Shown: piece after piece, positions 48,601-61,442 of the stretch
How positions within the stretch are numbered: the stretch's first letter is position 1
Layout of the letters: each line of letters opens with the position of its first letter
Origin: Caprella mutica
Lineage: Eukaryota; Arthropoda; Malacostraca; Amphipoda; Caprellidae
Direction: 5' to 3'
Length of the DNA stretch: 64,000 nt
Assembly: GCA_947561585.1 (NCBI GenBank)
Contig: CANNZV010000851.1
Location: 124,001 to 188,000 of the forward strand
Notes under the pieces: model-generated
Told to the model about the DNA's origin: nothing
Databases searched by the model: none
The model's input: the letters and a program-made list of their open reading frames with translations, nothing else
Made by a program: the position numbers and the translations under genes

Positions 48601-49479
48601 CTGTTTCTTGTCCTCTTCTTACTGCCTTTCCTTCGTAATCCCTTGGGTGATTACTGCCAGGTAAAAGTGAGTTTCTGTCGCGATGTCATTATTATACTAT
48701 TATTCAGTATATGGAGTAGGGCTCCCAACTTTATTTGATGAAGAAGAAAATAATTCGTCACTCAGTTAAAGTAATTTCAGTCACTTCTCCGAAAGTGATG
48801 AGACGATTTAATTCACTTTAATTCGTTTTTTATTTAAGAGTGAGTTTATCACGACAAAAGTAGCTTTGTCGCCGTACCAGTTTTTCTTGCCACTAGTACC
48901 CGAAGAGCTGATAGTACGCAGGTAACAGCGCGTTACTAGCGTAACTAACGAATTTTTACGCTGCCTCCTTCTTCTTCAGCACAAGGAGTGGTTATAGCAC
49001 TTTAACACTAGTGTTATTTTTCACACTGGTATAACACTGAAATACTTTACATCGGTATTTCTTGAAAATGTTATTAGTTATTAGAATACTTTTCACATGT
49101 CATGTGAATCTTTTCTGTTGCTTTTCCTTCCTTTTTTATGAAGTGCTGCAGGACTTCCGTATGTGAGTTGAAAGGGTGTGTTCTCCCATATGTGATGGAA
49201 GAGTGTGTTCTCTTATCGGCATTGTAGAGTTGCTCCCGTAATGTCCTTTTATCGGAAGGAGTGTGATTGGCTAGTTCACTCGCATTACATTCAATGCTTA
49301 CCTAGTGATTAACACTGTATAACACTAGGGTTTCATAGTTCTGGTTTTGTACCCTCTTTATCACTGACACTGTCTTTCCAACTTTCCTTTTACTTCTCTA
49401 AAATCTTTAAACCATTTATATTAAGTCAGTTCTTTTTGTTAATAGATTCTAACCTCTTTTTTCCTCCCTTTTTTCTTCA

Positions 49480-49497
49480 ATCCCGTCGAAGATGCCA
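49480..49497 (-). other. Candidate primer-binding site of the LTR element
   Basis: On the minus strand TGGCATCTTCGACGGGAT starts one base after the 5' LTR. TGG is complementary to the CCA end of a tRNA. I could not assign the tRNA. Confidence 0.6.
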
Positions 49498-49498
49498 A

Positions 49499-50737
49499 TA
49501 TTAAATTGCCCTTTTCCTATGGGATTGATAGTAAATTATCACCTATTTTCTAAGTAGATGAGGCTTGTTAATAAACTTATCCCATAGAGCAAAATAAGTC
49601 TCCGGGTTCGTTACAATTGTTGTATTATCTTAACTTGAAGAGATTTAGAGGTAATTGATTGAATTCTATTAAACTGACAAATGACTAAACGGTAAAAGTT
49701 TTTAGGAAGTAAATTAAACACAAGGAAGTTTTAAATGGGTGTACTTATATTAAAGTTCGAATAGTACAGAGTTCTAAGACTTACGCACAAGTCTTCAAAT
49801 AACACAACACAAGTTTTAAATAAACTAGCGGTTGAGTAAACTTAAGGGTTTAAAATAAACAAGGGTCTGAGTTGCCAACTCACGAAACCCGTGGATGGAC
49901 AAGTCCGACCGGACTTGGTCCGACCAACCAGTCTTCAAGAGACCATCGCGAACTATGAACACTTTAGTTAGGTGCCAATGGTATTTAAAGGATGAACTGG
50001 AGAGTCCAACCTTCCAGTGAGTGAATAAACTTCTGTTAAGGTACTGATAGTACTTTTCAAAGATGTTTTTCTACTCACTGCAGATAGAAATAACACACAA
50101 TGCATTATTCAAATTATACACGCTAGTGGTAATGGCTTTCTATACGATTAACATATAGATCGATCAGATTTACTAATAGTTCATTTTAGTGAAACCTGAT
50201 TTACTAATAAACATCCAAATTTAAGCATACTATTTCAGAGTCCTGTTTAACCTATACATGATCAGAAATGTTACAAGTTCCTAACTATTAATTAAGTATT
50301 TCAATTAGAATAATTGAAGTACTTACTTAATTCTTTTTAAATTAATTAAGTATTAATTTCAATTCTATCTATAGAAAAAGAACTCAATATTCTAAGTTGT
50401 ATAACTGATTTACAAAGTTCATGAAGTTATATAACTTAGTACAAATTACAAAGTTATATTCTGAGTTACAAGTTATAGCTCTGGGTTACAAGTTATAAAG
50501 TTATGTTCTGAAGTTACAAGTTATATTAGCGGCTTACATCAAAGCTATTCGTTTATAATTATATTCGAGCTCCTAGCGAGAATAACATGACCATAAATTT
50601 AAATAGCATTTCCTTCTAATGAACAGTGTACAAGATTAAAAAGATTATGTCTGATTAAATGATTATCAAATTATAGAAATTGAAAGATTAAGTAAAGATA
50701 CAAGTTCAGCGTATTAACAATCCTTCTATTGTTAATA
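49499..50737 (-). repeat. LTR, right copy (5' LTR in element orientation)
   Basis: Same length and boundaries as the left copy at a constant offset of 9844 bp. Substitutions noted by eye include GAAAG/GGAAG, GTTTCAAA/GTTTTAAA, TATTGAAA/TATTTAAA and ATGGCTG/ATGTCTG. Confidence 0.93.
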
Positions 50738-50742
50738 ATGCT

Positions 50743-52150
50743 TATTAATATTTTTAAATAATAATAAACGGATCATAAGGAAAGACCATCTGATTAATTT
50801 AATAATATTAAGGTGTAAAGTGTTATTTTTTTCGTCAATTTATGTGGTGCTGTTTAGTGTGTCAACTCGTTCACACAAAGAACTTGGCAAATAACTCATC
50901 TCAAATTATTTAAAAATTCCACAATTATATGATGCTGAAATATTAGTGTCTAATAAAAATTTAAAATAATCTAAATCAAAGTTATTATAAACTAATTATG
51001 AATTAGAAAAATCTTTTAATGCGTGAAACTTGCTCTACCAGCCCATACCTATTTGCAGAAATAAAGATCACGTGAACGCTAAAAGAACAAATTTCATCAG
51101 TTCACTTTATAGGTAATCTTCAAATAATCCATAAGATGACTTAAACATCTTATAGACTTAAAAATTATCAAAAAGATAATATCTCAATAAGAATAAACAG
51201 TTCATAAAGAAAGACTTTATGTAGAAATTAAAGAATATCAAGAACAGAATGCCTAGTTACTTTTCAGTAAATTATACAGTATACCTATAAATTTTCAAAA
51301 TTGGACCGTCATCCTTAAGTGAACAAATTTCATCATTTCACTTTATAAGCTACAATTAATAATTGAATATTTGCAAAGATAACATCTTAATAAGAATCGA
51401 CACTTAATAAAGAAAGACTGTGTAGACATTAAAGAAACTCAAGAAATGAATGCCTATTTGACATAGTAATACTACTATATTTATTTTATATATTGGACCG
51501 TCACCTTGAATTGAACAAATTTCGTCATTTTACTTTGTAAGATACAAATAATCATTAAATATTTGCAAAACTGATATTTTAATAAGAATAAACATACCTA
51601 TCTTGGAGAAAGACTATGTGTAGACATAAAAAAAATATTAAAACATTAAATAATATTAATGCCTAGTTATTTTTCAGTAATAGTTAGGTACTGTACGTAC
51701 GGTAGGTGCATTAACATACACTTATTTACTTATTTAGTGTGCTAAATTTGAAATTATAATATTTCAGAATTGTCCATAATAATTCATTTACCACAATCAA
51801 ACATTAGTTATAGAGGAAGATCAGATATCGTTTTGATTTTAGACGTAGGTACGTACGTACCTAACAATATGACACTTGTAAAGGGTAAAATTAAATAGAA
51901 GATATATCGAATGCAATTGAAATTGAATTTTATACAGAAATAAGAAGATAATGATTGATAACTTTATATTCGGATTTAAAAAAAAATCCGTTATCAAAAC
52001 GATTATTGGTATACCTATTTTCTATAAATATCTAGGCAAACTTACCAAAATATTAATTGAGATAACCTTATATAATGTATATATAATAATCATATTCAAT
52101 CTGAATCTAAATTAAAATGAGCATAATAAACCTGATTCCTTTTGAAATTT
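50743..52150. other. AT-rich intergenic DNA
   Basis: Three loosely repeated blocks of about 200 bp at 51050-51640 share GAACAAATTTC(A/G)TCA, TAAGAATA(A/G)AC and GAAAGACT. They look like old tandem duplicates. No gene was found. Confidence 0.45.
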
Positions 52151-52665
52151 TCATTTAAATATCAACTCAATTTATGAAGCGCTGTTGCTGTTTGTGCTAA
52201 ATTTCACTTATTTTCATTTTCAAATAACTCACAGTACTTGTCTCTTATTGGCCAATCATATGCTTCCATAGCCAATCAGTGAGCTAGTAACTTTAGTACA
52301 CAATATCCCAAACAACTTATCGGCAAGGAACAATATTCTTAAAAGTTTAGACGTTACAATTTTATGCGGTAGTTCATTATTCTTATTTGTCGTATTTTTA
52401 TAACCAGTAACCTTTTGTTTTATAACCTTAAAATCATATTCGGTGAATACATTACCTTTATACTATTATTCGTTAAAATTAGGTTTTTTAGAATGTTATA
52501 ACTTTAAAAAACTTTATTTAAGAATCGTATTTTTATAAACATTATTCTAAAAAACATAACCATAATAGTCAATATTTTTATTTTCTTATTCGCAATATTG
52601 TATATTCTTAGAATTATAACTTAAGAACATATATTTTAAAAACTATACTCTTAGTGTTAGTAACT
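52150..52665 (-). repeat. Dispersed repeat with a sharply conserved end, copy 2
   Basis: Inverse of 27980-28570. The conserved end (52163-52201) contains AACTCAATTTATGAA and GCGCTGTTGCTGTTTGTGCT. The rest has drifting units with TTTTTAGAATGTTATAAC-like motifs. Confidence 0.6.
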
Positions 52666-52879
52666 ATATAATTTCTAACCTTAGAAGTGCCACCCGTAAA
52701 TTTGATGCTTTTAAGAATCGATTTCCTTTAAATGGATTTCCAAATATTGATATCACTTGAGAAAGTATCGATGTAAAAAACTTGCTCATTTTTAAACCTT
52801 TGTTTGTTTTGTTGGTCCTTTGATCTTTATTGGTGGTCAACTTTCTGAATGGTAATTTTCGAACTTGGATTGGTTCCCA

Positions 52880-53395
52880 GATAACCATATCCTCTCTGTC
52901 CCGCGTGGGACAGAGGGGGACATCCCTCGCTAGCGAGGGACAGAGAGGGACGGGGGATTTCAGACGTGTCCAGACGTCTGTAATCCCACGTCTTCCCAAC
53001 GTCTGAAATCCCACTCACGTCCCACGTCTTACACAAGCGAGATATTCCTCGTCTGTCCCATGCCTTAAATCCCACTCACATCCCACGTCTTTCCCACGCT
53101 GGATGTCCCTCTCTGTCCCACGCGGGATGTCCCTCTCTGTCCCACGTGGGATGTCCTTCTCGGTCCCACGCGGGATGTCCCTCTCTGTCCCTCGTCTGTT
53201 TTACGCAGTAAAAAGTACGCGGGATGTCCCTCTCTGCCCCACGTCTGTCCCACGCAGGATGTCCTTCTCTGTCCCACGTCTGTCCCACGTGGGATGTCCC
53301 TCTCTGTCCCACGCGGGATATTCCTCTTTGTCCCACGTGGGATGTCCCTCTCTGTCCCTCGTCTGTTTTACGCGGGAAAAAGTTATACCAAAAAG
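52880..53395. repeat. GTCCCACG array, left block (24-bp units)
   Basis: Units such as TCTGTCCCACGCGGGATGTC repeat at about 24 bp. Each contains a palindrome CCCACGTGGG or CCCACGCGGG. The 5' part (52960-53095) carries TCCCACGTCTT variants. The GC content is far above the surroundings. Several long open frames on both strands here are repeat artefacts. Confidence 0.9.
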
Positions 53396-53399
53396 GTAT

Positions 53400-54300
53400 A
53401 TCTATAACTAGGTAGGTATTCACAAACAGATGTAGGTATCTAGGTAGGAATTGATGAATAATACTAGGTAGTAGGTAAGTAAGTACGGATTGATGAACAA
53501 TACCTAGTAGGTATACTAGGTAGGTAGGTATTGATAAACACTGGTAGGTATCTAGGTAGGTATTGGCAAACAGTTATAGGTAACTAAGTAAGCATTGATA
53601 AACACTAGTAGATAACTAGGTAGGTATTGACAAAAAGTTGTAGGTAACTAGGTAGGAATTGATGAACACTAGTAGGTAACTAGGTAGGTATTGATGAGCA
53701 CTAGTAGGTAACTAGGTAGGTACTGACAAACAGTTGTAGGTAACGAGGTATTATTTATGAGCACAAGTAGGATGAGCACTAGTAGGTAACTAGGTAGGTA
53801 TTGATGAACACTAGTAGGTAACTAGGTAGGTATTGATGAACACTAGTAGGTAACTAGGTAGGTTTTGATGAACACTAGTAGGTAACTAGGTAGGTATTGA
53901 TGAATACTAGTAGGTAACTAGGACCTAAATTGATATTTATAAACAGTTGTAGGCAACTAGGTAGGGATTGTTAAACACAAGAAGGTAACTAATTAAGTAT
54001 TGATAAGCAGTTGTAAGCAACTAGGTAGGCATTGATAAACACCAGTAGGTAACTAGGAAGGTATTAACAAACAGTAATGTAGGTAACTAAATAGGTACTG
54101 ATAAATACTACGTAATAGGTAACTAGGTAAGTAGTGTTAACCACCAGTAGGTACTAGATTGGTGGTTATCACTTGTAGGTTACTATATGTAGTTATTAAT
54201 AAACACTAGTAGGTAACTAGATAGGTATAAGGTAGTGATACCACCAGTAGGTAACTATAGGTAGGATTTATTAACAGTTATAGGTAATTAGGTAGTTAAT
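53400..54300. repeat. 32-bp AGGTAACTAGGTAGG array
   Basis: Units AGGTAACTAGGTAGGTATTG followed by ATGAACACTAGT have a 32-bp period and are most regular at 53650-53920. They decay toward 54300. Confidence 0.9.
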
Positions 54301-54482
54301 AACATTAATTAACATTATCAATACATATATTAATAAATAACTTTATACACATTCTTATCATTTACATTAAAAAATAAAAGATACCAAAATGTAGAATAAT
54401 AAATTATATTTATTTAAAATAACTTTAAGAGGCACGCAAGTTATCAAGTTGCATAAACATCATTCCATTACTACATCTACCA

Positions 54483-54690
54483 TGCCCAGGATGGCTGAGT
54501 GGTAGCGTCGCAGACTTCAATAGTACATCACACTACAGTCGTGAGTTCGATTCCCGAGATCACCACTACATTTCTTTCTCCATTTCTTCCCATATAATTT
54601 GTATATAACAATATGTAAAATTGAAATAATTGATATACAGCCAAATGTACGTACATATACACTATATGCAATATGGTAAGAAAATGCAAT
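54483..54690 (+). mobile_element. tRNA-derived SINE, copy 2
   Basis: Box A-like TGGCTGAGTGGTAGCG (54492-54507) and box B GAGTTCGATTCCC (54543-54555) form a tRNA-like head. The acceptor strands do not pair (GCCCAGG versus GATCACC), so it is not a functional tRNA. The tail CATTTCTTCCCATATAATTT, TATAACAATATGTAAA and ATTGATATACAGCCAAATGT matches the SINE at 35641-35800. Confidence 0.7.
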
Positions 54691-54769
54691 AATGATTAGT
54701 ATGATCTTTTTTATTTCTTATACATATTTATATACCCCAATTAACCGAAGTAGTTTGAGCAGAAGAGAG

Positions 54770-55290
54770 ATATGTCCCCCTTGCAGAGGGGGACATCCAC
54801 ACTCTGCGCCACGTCTTGCAGAGGGGGACATCTGCACTCTGTCCCACGTCTTGCATAGGGGGACATCCGCACTCTGTCTCACGTCTTTCAGAGGGGGACA
54901 TCCACACTCTGTCCCACGTCTTGCAGAGGGGAATATTCCCACTCTGTCCCACGTCTTGAATACGCACTCTGTCCCACGTGGGTCCCACGTCTTATTTCCC
55001 TCTTCCCTCTATAGCGAGGGACATCCGCACTCTGTCCCACGTCTTGAATCCCTCTATAGCGGGGGACATCCACACTCTTTCCCACGTGGGTCCCACGTCT
55101 TGAAAACGGAGTGGGGGTAAGACGTGGGACAGGTGGATGTCCCCCTCTGTCAGAGGGGGACAAGACGTGGGATCAGACGTCTTGCAGAGGGGGATCCCTA
55201 TGCAAATGAAGAGGGATAGTCGTCTGCAAGACGTCTGTTGTGCCCCGCCCCCACGTCTTGCCTCACGTCTTAAATCCCTCTATTGACGTG
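54770..55290. repeat. GTCCCACGTCTT array, right block (about 35-bp units)
   Basis: Units containing CTTGCAGAGGGGGACATCC and ACTCTGTCCCACGT repeat at about 35 bp, with inverted units from 55100 on (AAGACGTGGGAC). It shares CACGTC/GTCCCACG vocabulary with 52880-53395 and may be the partner arm of one element enclosing the 32-bp array and the SINE. Open frames on both strands are repeat artefacts. Confidence 0.85.
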
Positions 55291-55299
55291 GGACGAACC

Positions 55300-58200
55300 G
55301 CTTTTGGTTAGCTGGGTTGTTTATGCTCCATCACTAAATTTGAAGTATTTTAGTGGGAAAATAATCTCATTTTAAACAAAACAAAAATATTTGTAAATTT
55401 TATTAAAATAATTTTTCGTACAAAATCTTAAAAGCATAAAAAAATCTGGAATACTGGCGATATATTATAATATGTCTTTAGAGAGATTCCTATGTCTTTA
55501 GAGAGTTTTTAGAGAGATTCCTATCAAATAAATTCATCTGATATTATTCAACATTGAATACGTCAATGCAATTTGCTTAAATTTTTCCTGGCCAGACACA
55601 TTACAAGTCAATCTCCTTTCATTATTCGATATGATTAATTCAACATTAAAGTTTAACTATTCCAATAGGTGATAAATCTAGTGATTCTAGGACGTATCAC
55701 TGAAGGTACAAAGACTTCTGATTTCCCATCCGTTGACTGTCGCTATTGTCTGATTTATAGGACCTGAACTCTATCAGAAACTAATAACTTCAGAAGCCAG
55801 GGACTGCCAATGCATCTACTTAGTAAAATAAAAAAAAGAGGTTAGTTCTTTTTTTTATATTTAATAAAATTATACTGACAGTGCCTCAGAAATTGTCTAA
55901 AGGAATGGAAATTTATGGATATATTTTTATGGATAAAACAAATTATTGTCACCCATAAGCCTTCTTCAGGCTTATTACTATTTTAAGCTAAAACTAAGTA
56001 TTAATAACAACAGGAAGAATGCATTGATAAACGAAGAAATTTGTTGCAATGTTTCGAAATCAAAGTTAATATATGGCATTATTTGAAAAATAAGTAGGTG
56101 TTTAATTGGTACACACTAACGTATACTAAACATGAATTAATACAATAATTATTATTCCAGTAGAATAATCAGTAGACAACAAATATGAATAAGGCAAGCT
56201 TTTGATTATATATGTGTTATTGGTATTGATTTAAGGTTAAGGATGAAGATTTGTCACTTCTTTCGTAAGGAATCAATATTATACTGATTGGAATAATTTC
56301 ATTGGTAAGTTTCAATTATTTTGAATTTACACTCTAAGATATACTTACCTAATTACTCACATGATTTGGTTTATCAGAATAATAGATTCACATTCAATAT
56401 TTAAGAAGGCCAAAATATAGAGCCTTTAATATTTGTTGGAATCGTAGACGTAACTTCATCAATATAAAAGTTTTCTGAATTCTGAAATTAAAGTCAAATT
56501 TAAAGGACGAGAGAACTTTAAATCTTCTAAAGTTCACAAGTTTTATTGGAATTCAATATTTGTGCATATTGAGAAAAAAAAAATGTTCACATACCTACAC
56601 AAACATTTGCATATTTTTTAACGAAATTCTTCTCTCTTATCAATAATATATCAATGATAAATAAAGTCCCTATTACACTTTACAGAATATGTTCATTGCG
56701 ACAGTATATTTCTGACAAATTAGGCATTGAATAGAATAACGAGTAACATTTTAAACTTAATTAAATGTTATGAAAAAATATTAACGAATCGAATAATATA
56801 TAGTTAGATATAAAATAAGGAGTTTATTCCTTTTCATGTTACATTGTGATACTTATAAAAATGTTAGTGCATTATTCACAAACTAATTTAAATTAAAGAA
56901 TGGTCTCTGAGAGTACTGTGACACTGATAAAACATAGAATGAAATTATGTATATCAACTTACATCAGCATGGAAAATTATAGGTACATGATACGGGATTT
57001 TAGCTTCTATTTTATGGTCTAAATTATTTTTAAATTATTAATTACCTGCAACTATTGCATATTAATATAGGTATTTGATGCAGTTTAGAGCTTGGATAAC
57101 TGCAATAAAGAACTTTTTTAAATATATAGTCAACTTGAATCTCTCAATTTAACGGAATGTTTCAATTCTGTTAAATAGGGCTGCAGATCCTTCAATCTTA
57201 CCTCATTAAATTGTTCAGATTGCAGTAGGCTTATTAATGTTGAAGATGTTTAACTTCACTACAAGGAGTAACAAAAGCCTGGAATCATGTGGATATTGTA
57301 TCTATATTGTAAGAGTGCGTAATATTATTTTAATATTATTACATAATAGAAGCTAAAAGAATGTATCCGATTAAGAATTTGAATCTTCTACCACCATGTA
57401 TTATATGAGAATTTAACATAATGTAGATCTAATCTAATCTTTAATAAAGTTCTCAAAATTAAATTAAGTAACTGAAACTTCCATCTTCCCTGTTCTAATC
57501 TCTGAATTCCATTGAGATACAAATTCACCATTCCATAAACTGCGATTGGACCTCTTTGAATTATCCACTGAATGTGATCACATACTTCACTTTACTTGTT
57601 TATCCTCCACTATTGCCATTACTTAGAAAGATATGTTCCGTTTTTTTCCCCTTTATTATTGAATTCAATTCATATTGACGTGAGGATTTATTGAGTTTAT
57701 TATTGGAAGAGGATATAATTTCCGAATTAAAATATTTTATTTTCTATCTCATCAACTGAGCAAAATAAAAGATATTAATAATAATTGCTGAAAGTGGCAG
57801 TTTTTACATAAGTGTGATATGCAACACTTCTGAAACACTTATGACATTTGTTAAAAATTAACTATATCATAAGAGAAATTTCTTATGATCAATATATTGA
57901 TATCTACTTATACTTTAATGCTACAAATACATTGAACTATTGTTCATGTATAAATAATTGGATGACATACATGTATATTGTATATACAGTTTCGATAAGT
58001 GCAATTACATATTTCTAATTTATTTTTCTTTCATTTGCTATAATTTTAAGCTGATTACTTAAGTGCAAAAAAATCAAGGAGCGTTATTTGGGCAAATGGA
58101 GTGATATTTGTATATTTTTACTACTTAAAAGTATTATTTATTCTCAGACGAATATGTTGAATCGTTCACTGCATATTGGGCCATATATGGGATTACACTG

Positions 58201-61200
58201 TTGCGTATCGGGACACACGTTTGCAGAATGCAAATTTTTATGGTGTTTTTAAAGATGCTGATAATTACTAATATAATAATTATTCTTCAACTTATGGATT
58301 TATTAATATAACTGTCAAAAATATAACAGAGGAATGTCATCTATATCCAGATACGCAAAGAACGTGTTAGAAAATCTGAACTTTTTCTCTCTTCCGAAAT
58401 ATCTTCGGAGCGTGGGCTTCAACCTTTCCAAACTTCTTTCACTTGCTCAAATACTGAAAAAAGTTTTTGGCTGCATTTCGTACCAATTCTACACATCTGT
58501 TTGCCTGCAATTTGAGAACGACAAACATAAATATTCTGGAATAACCTTGCTATTGTGAGAACGTTCATTTGATAGTCTTTGATAGTATGTTTTATTGAAT
58601 ATTTAGATTAAGTGGGGATTATGATTTTTTCAATTTAAATATATAATGATAATTGATTTGATTTATCGCATCAAGATTTCAGTAAATGTAAAAAAAATAG
58701 TTTTTAAATGCTTCTAAATACCATGGGGTATGATATAATTTATATGATAAATTATCAATCAATAATTAAGAAAATAAATTCCAAAATACGGACCATGTGT
58801 GCATTGGTTATTCACTCCAAAATATATATCATATAAAAACCGTTATTCTTCACTGGGAAATACATTAGTTCTCATTATATTGTTCAATATCAATATACCA
58901 TGATTGCTTGATTAGAATATATAGTAATCGATAAACCTTGATTTCGATATTTTACATAATTTTATATCATGTTCACCAATACTGAACACTGAGAATAGAG
59001 TCATAAGAAATGTTCACAATTCAAATTCTTTCCATATCATAGGAATCATAATAACCCCTCTATGCCAAAGCCTACCATTTATTTACGTCACACTGCACCC
59101 TTAAACATCGTGAATATGATCATAAATAAAAGAACTGAATTATATAGGAATATCTTACACTATTATTAGGAGTATGCCGCATGCTCAACTGAGGTACAAC
59201 TTCAATGAACTGTGTCATCAAACTGTGAGTTTCAATTTTTATTGAAACTGTTTTTCTTACGTAAAATATCATATATTCAACACTTCATTATTGGTAAAAC
59301 TATTAATATGATTCAACTCTATATGCATCTGTATTTTTTCCAATGCATGACATTTTTTGTAGGCATCGGCAATTGGCATGTTGAAACTTATTATACTTTA
59401 TATGAAATTTTAGTCTCATTTTAGCATTAGTCTCAACTAATTTTGATTATCGTTTAAATTTTCCTTATTTTACAGAATATATAGATATAAGTGAAATGCA
59501 AGTATTTTGATAATATGTACTATATTTATGAGTTAGGAAGTTTATATCCGGAACCCTTGTATTTATGTCAGTAATATTCACTTTGTGAGAAATAATAGTT
59601 GCACTACTTTATTATTTGGTTTCAGCTCAGCAATTTCAAAGTTTCAGTTCAGGTTATATTGAAGTTTCAGCTTCAGTAACAGTTCAAATCTATTCAAAGT
59701 TCTGATTCAGAATAACATTCAGTTTTGTTTCGAAATTTTGGGTCTTTTTCAAAGTTTTATTCGAATCCTACTTATATTCTTATAAAATTGATACCTAATA
59801 TATAAATAGGTTAAATTTACAATAATTGAACATTGAGAAAAAGAATGCAAACGATTGTTCTAAATATAAATATATCAAAGAATAATATAATTAAATATAT
59901 AACTAGTATTGTAAATAGTATATTTATTGAAGAGACTCATTGTATCAGCGTTGTGAACTGAAAAGGTAGAGTTGTTGTGGGTTTAGAAATAAAATAATGA
60001 CGCAGCTGTGTTGCAGAGAACAAGCAGTCACAAGATGCCAGGAATTTGATGAACTCCTTTAACCCTAGTAACCTAGCCTTTAAAAGTTTTCTCAGTAACT
60101 TAGGGACTGGTACGTGCTCGCCAGTCCTCACTAAAACTGTTATCAAATCTTAACAAATTGACTTTTCAATATTTTCTCTCCATAAAAACCTTCATACGAT
60201 ATTTAGAATAATTATCAATTCGAAATAATATTAACAAGCAAAGATACGAAACAAATATTTCTTAGGTTTTCTGACTATTTGTGCAAAAGCCATTTTTGCC
60301 GCCCATCAATAAAATCCTTATAAAATTCGCAAGAAAGAATAAAACCTAATGAAAATTTATTGTGGATGGAGAAAGGTTCAACAATGGAAATGATACCAGA
60401 AATGTACATGTACGTTTAATAGTTTCTGATATATGCCTACTTAAATTTGTGTTCCGATTTTTTCTAGTCACCCTATATATTTGAATAAAGGCTCATAATA
60501 TGAGTATTTTGTCATTTATCAACTTCTTTTTTGTATAATCTTATGTATTTACATTGAAAAAATAAAAGTCATGAAAAGACAGCTTCCAAATCGGTTTAAA
60601 ATGGAACTATTATTATTTTTCCATTAGGACTGGTGCGAATAGAACAGTCCCTAGGTTATTAAGGTTAAGAAGAAGAATTGGTATATATAGAATTTAAAAT
60701 TAAAGAATAAGCAGAGAATAAATTATATGAGTGTAAAGTTAAGCATTACCTATTCTAATTTTTTTGGACGGACATTGTACAATATATAATAACGCCAGTG
60801 CACAGTGCACACTGACAAGTCTGGCAAAGTCACATGCTCAAAAAACTAGGGCAACCTACACGAATACAAGAATACCAGTGACCATGTGATTATTTATAAT
60901 AAGCTAGGATATTCGCCATAAGGGCTGCTTATATTCAAAAGAAATTTCAGAATTTATATGTAATTCTGACAAGAATGGTGAATTACCATGTAGGCAGCCG
61001 GCTTCGGCAACTGGTAATCACATCAAGTGAAGGGTCATGGCGACCTATGAAGACAACATAGCAATTCACTATTATTGAAAGTTTAGAATGCTAAAAGAGA
61101 AAGGGGGTTGAACATATGAAGGCAATGGAAGGAAGGAAGGAATGCATGTGTTAATTGTGTTTTAGTTGTACGATAACTTTATTAATAATGAATAATACAC

Positions 61201-61440
61201 CTCTACTGTAGGCAGTAGAGTGCACGGTACACTCTGCTCCATATAGAGGTTTTGTTCCAGCAATGTAGCGAAACAAGGTCCACGAACTATACGTACTTTT
61301 AAAAAGATATTGAACCTAAACTAAATAACCAAATAGTCAGGGTATACTAGGGTTGATATATGAAGTCTATTGAACACACATCAATGAAAAATGACATTAT
61401 TCCAGACGATATCTGCTCAACCCGAAACTTATATTTTTTC
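55300..61440. other. Long AT-rich intergenic stretch
   Basis: No gene was recognised. Frames at 58334-58558, 59212-59424 and 59937-60146 have no domain, no signal peptide and no supporting splice context. A slightly GC-richer patch at 60780-61090 (GGCAGCCGGCTTCGGCAACT) could be an old repeat. A 14-bp inverted pair (AACCCTAGTAACCT near 60061, AGGTTATTAAGGTT near 60653) is weak. Confidence 0.5.
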
Positions 61441-61442
61441 GC

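Larger units (their letters stand above)
39655..50737 (-). mobile_element. Complete 11.1-kb LTR retrotransposon without coding capacity
   Basis: Two 1239-bp direct repeats (39655-40893 and 49499-50737) enclose 8605 bp. The 5-bp sequence ATGCT flanks both outer edges (39650-39654 and 50738-50742) as a target duplication. A polypurine tract lies inside the left LTR on the minus strand (40894-40910, GAAGGGGGGAGTGA). A candidate tRNA primer site starts TGGCATCTTCGACGGGAT inside the right LTR (49480-49497), one base from the LTR. Together these set the orientation as minus. By eye the LTRs differ at about four positions, so insertion was recent. No interior open frame exceeds 133 codons on either strand and no gag, protease, reverse transcriptase or integrase motif was seen. 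It is therefore a non-autonomous, LARD-like element that would need proteins from elsewhere. Confidence 0.92.

Noticed and set aside
52664..53423. Overlapping open frames on both strands in the GTCCCACG array
   Set aside because: They are translations of a GC-rich tandem repeat in several frames. None has a domain or non-repeat sequence.
54483..54575. A functional tRNA gene
   Set aside because: Boxes A and B are present, but the acceptor ends do not pair and the tail is shared with a second copy, so it is a SINE head.
54692..55163. Open frames of up to 142 codons in the second GTCCCACG block
   Set aside because: Same repeat artefact.
58334..58558. Possible small protein gene (74 codons)
   Set aside because: No homology recognised, no splice or start context, and the length is near that expected by chance in the longer frames of this window.
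59937..60146. Possible exon (69 codons, MITVLVRTGEHVPVPKLLRK)
   Set aside because: Composition is protein-like, but no splice partners or domain were found. A weak inverted pair nearby suggests repeat DNA.
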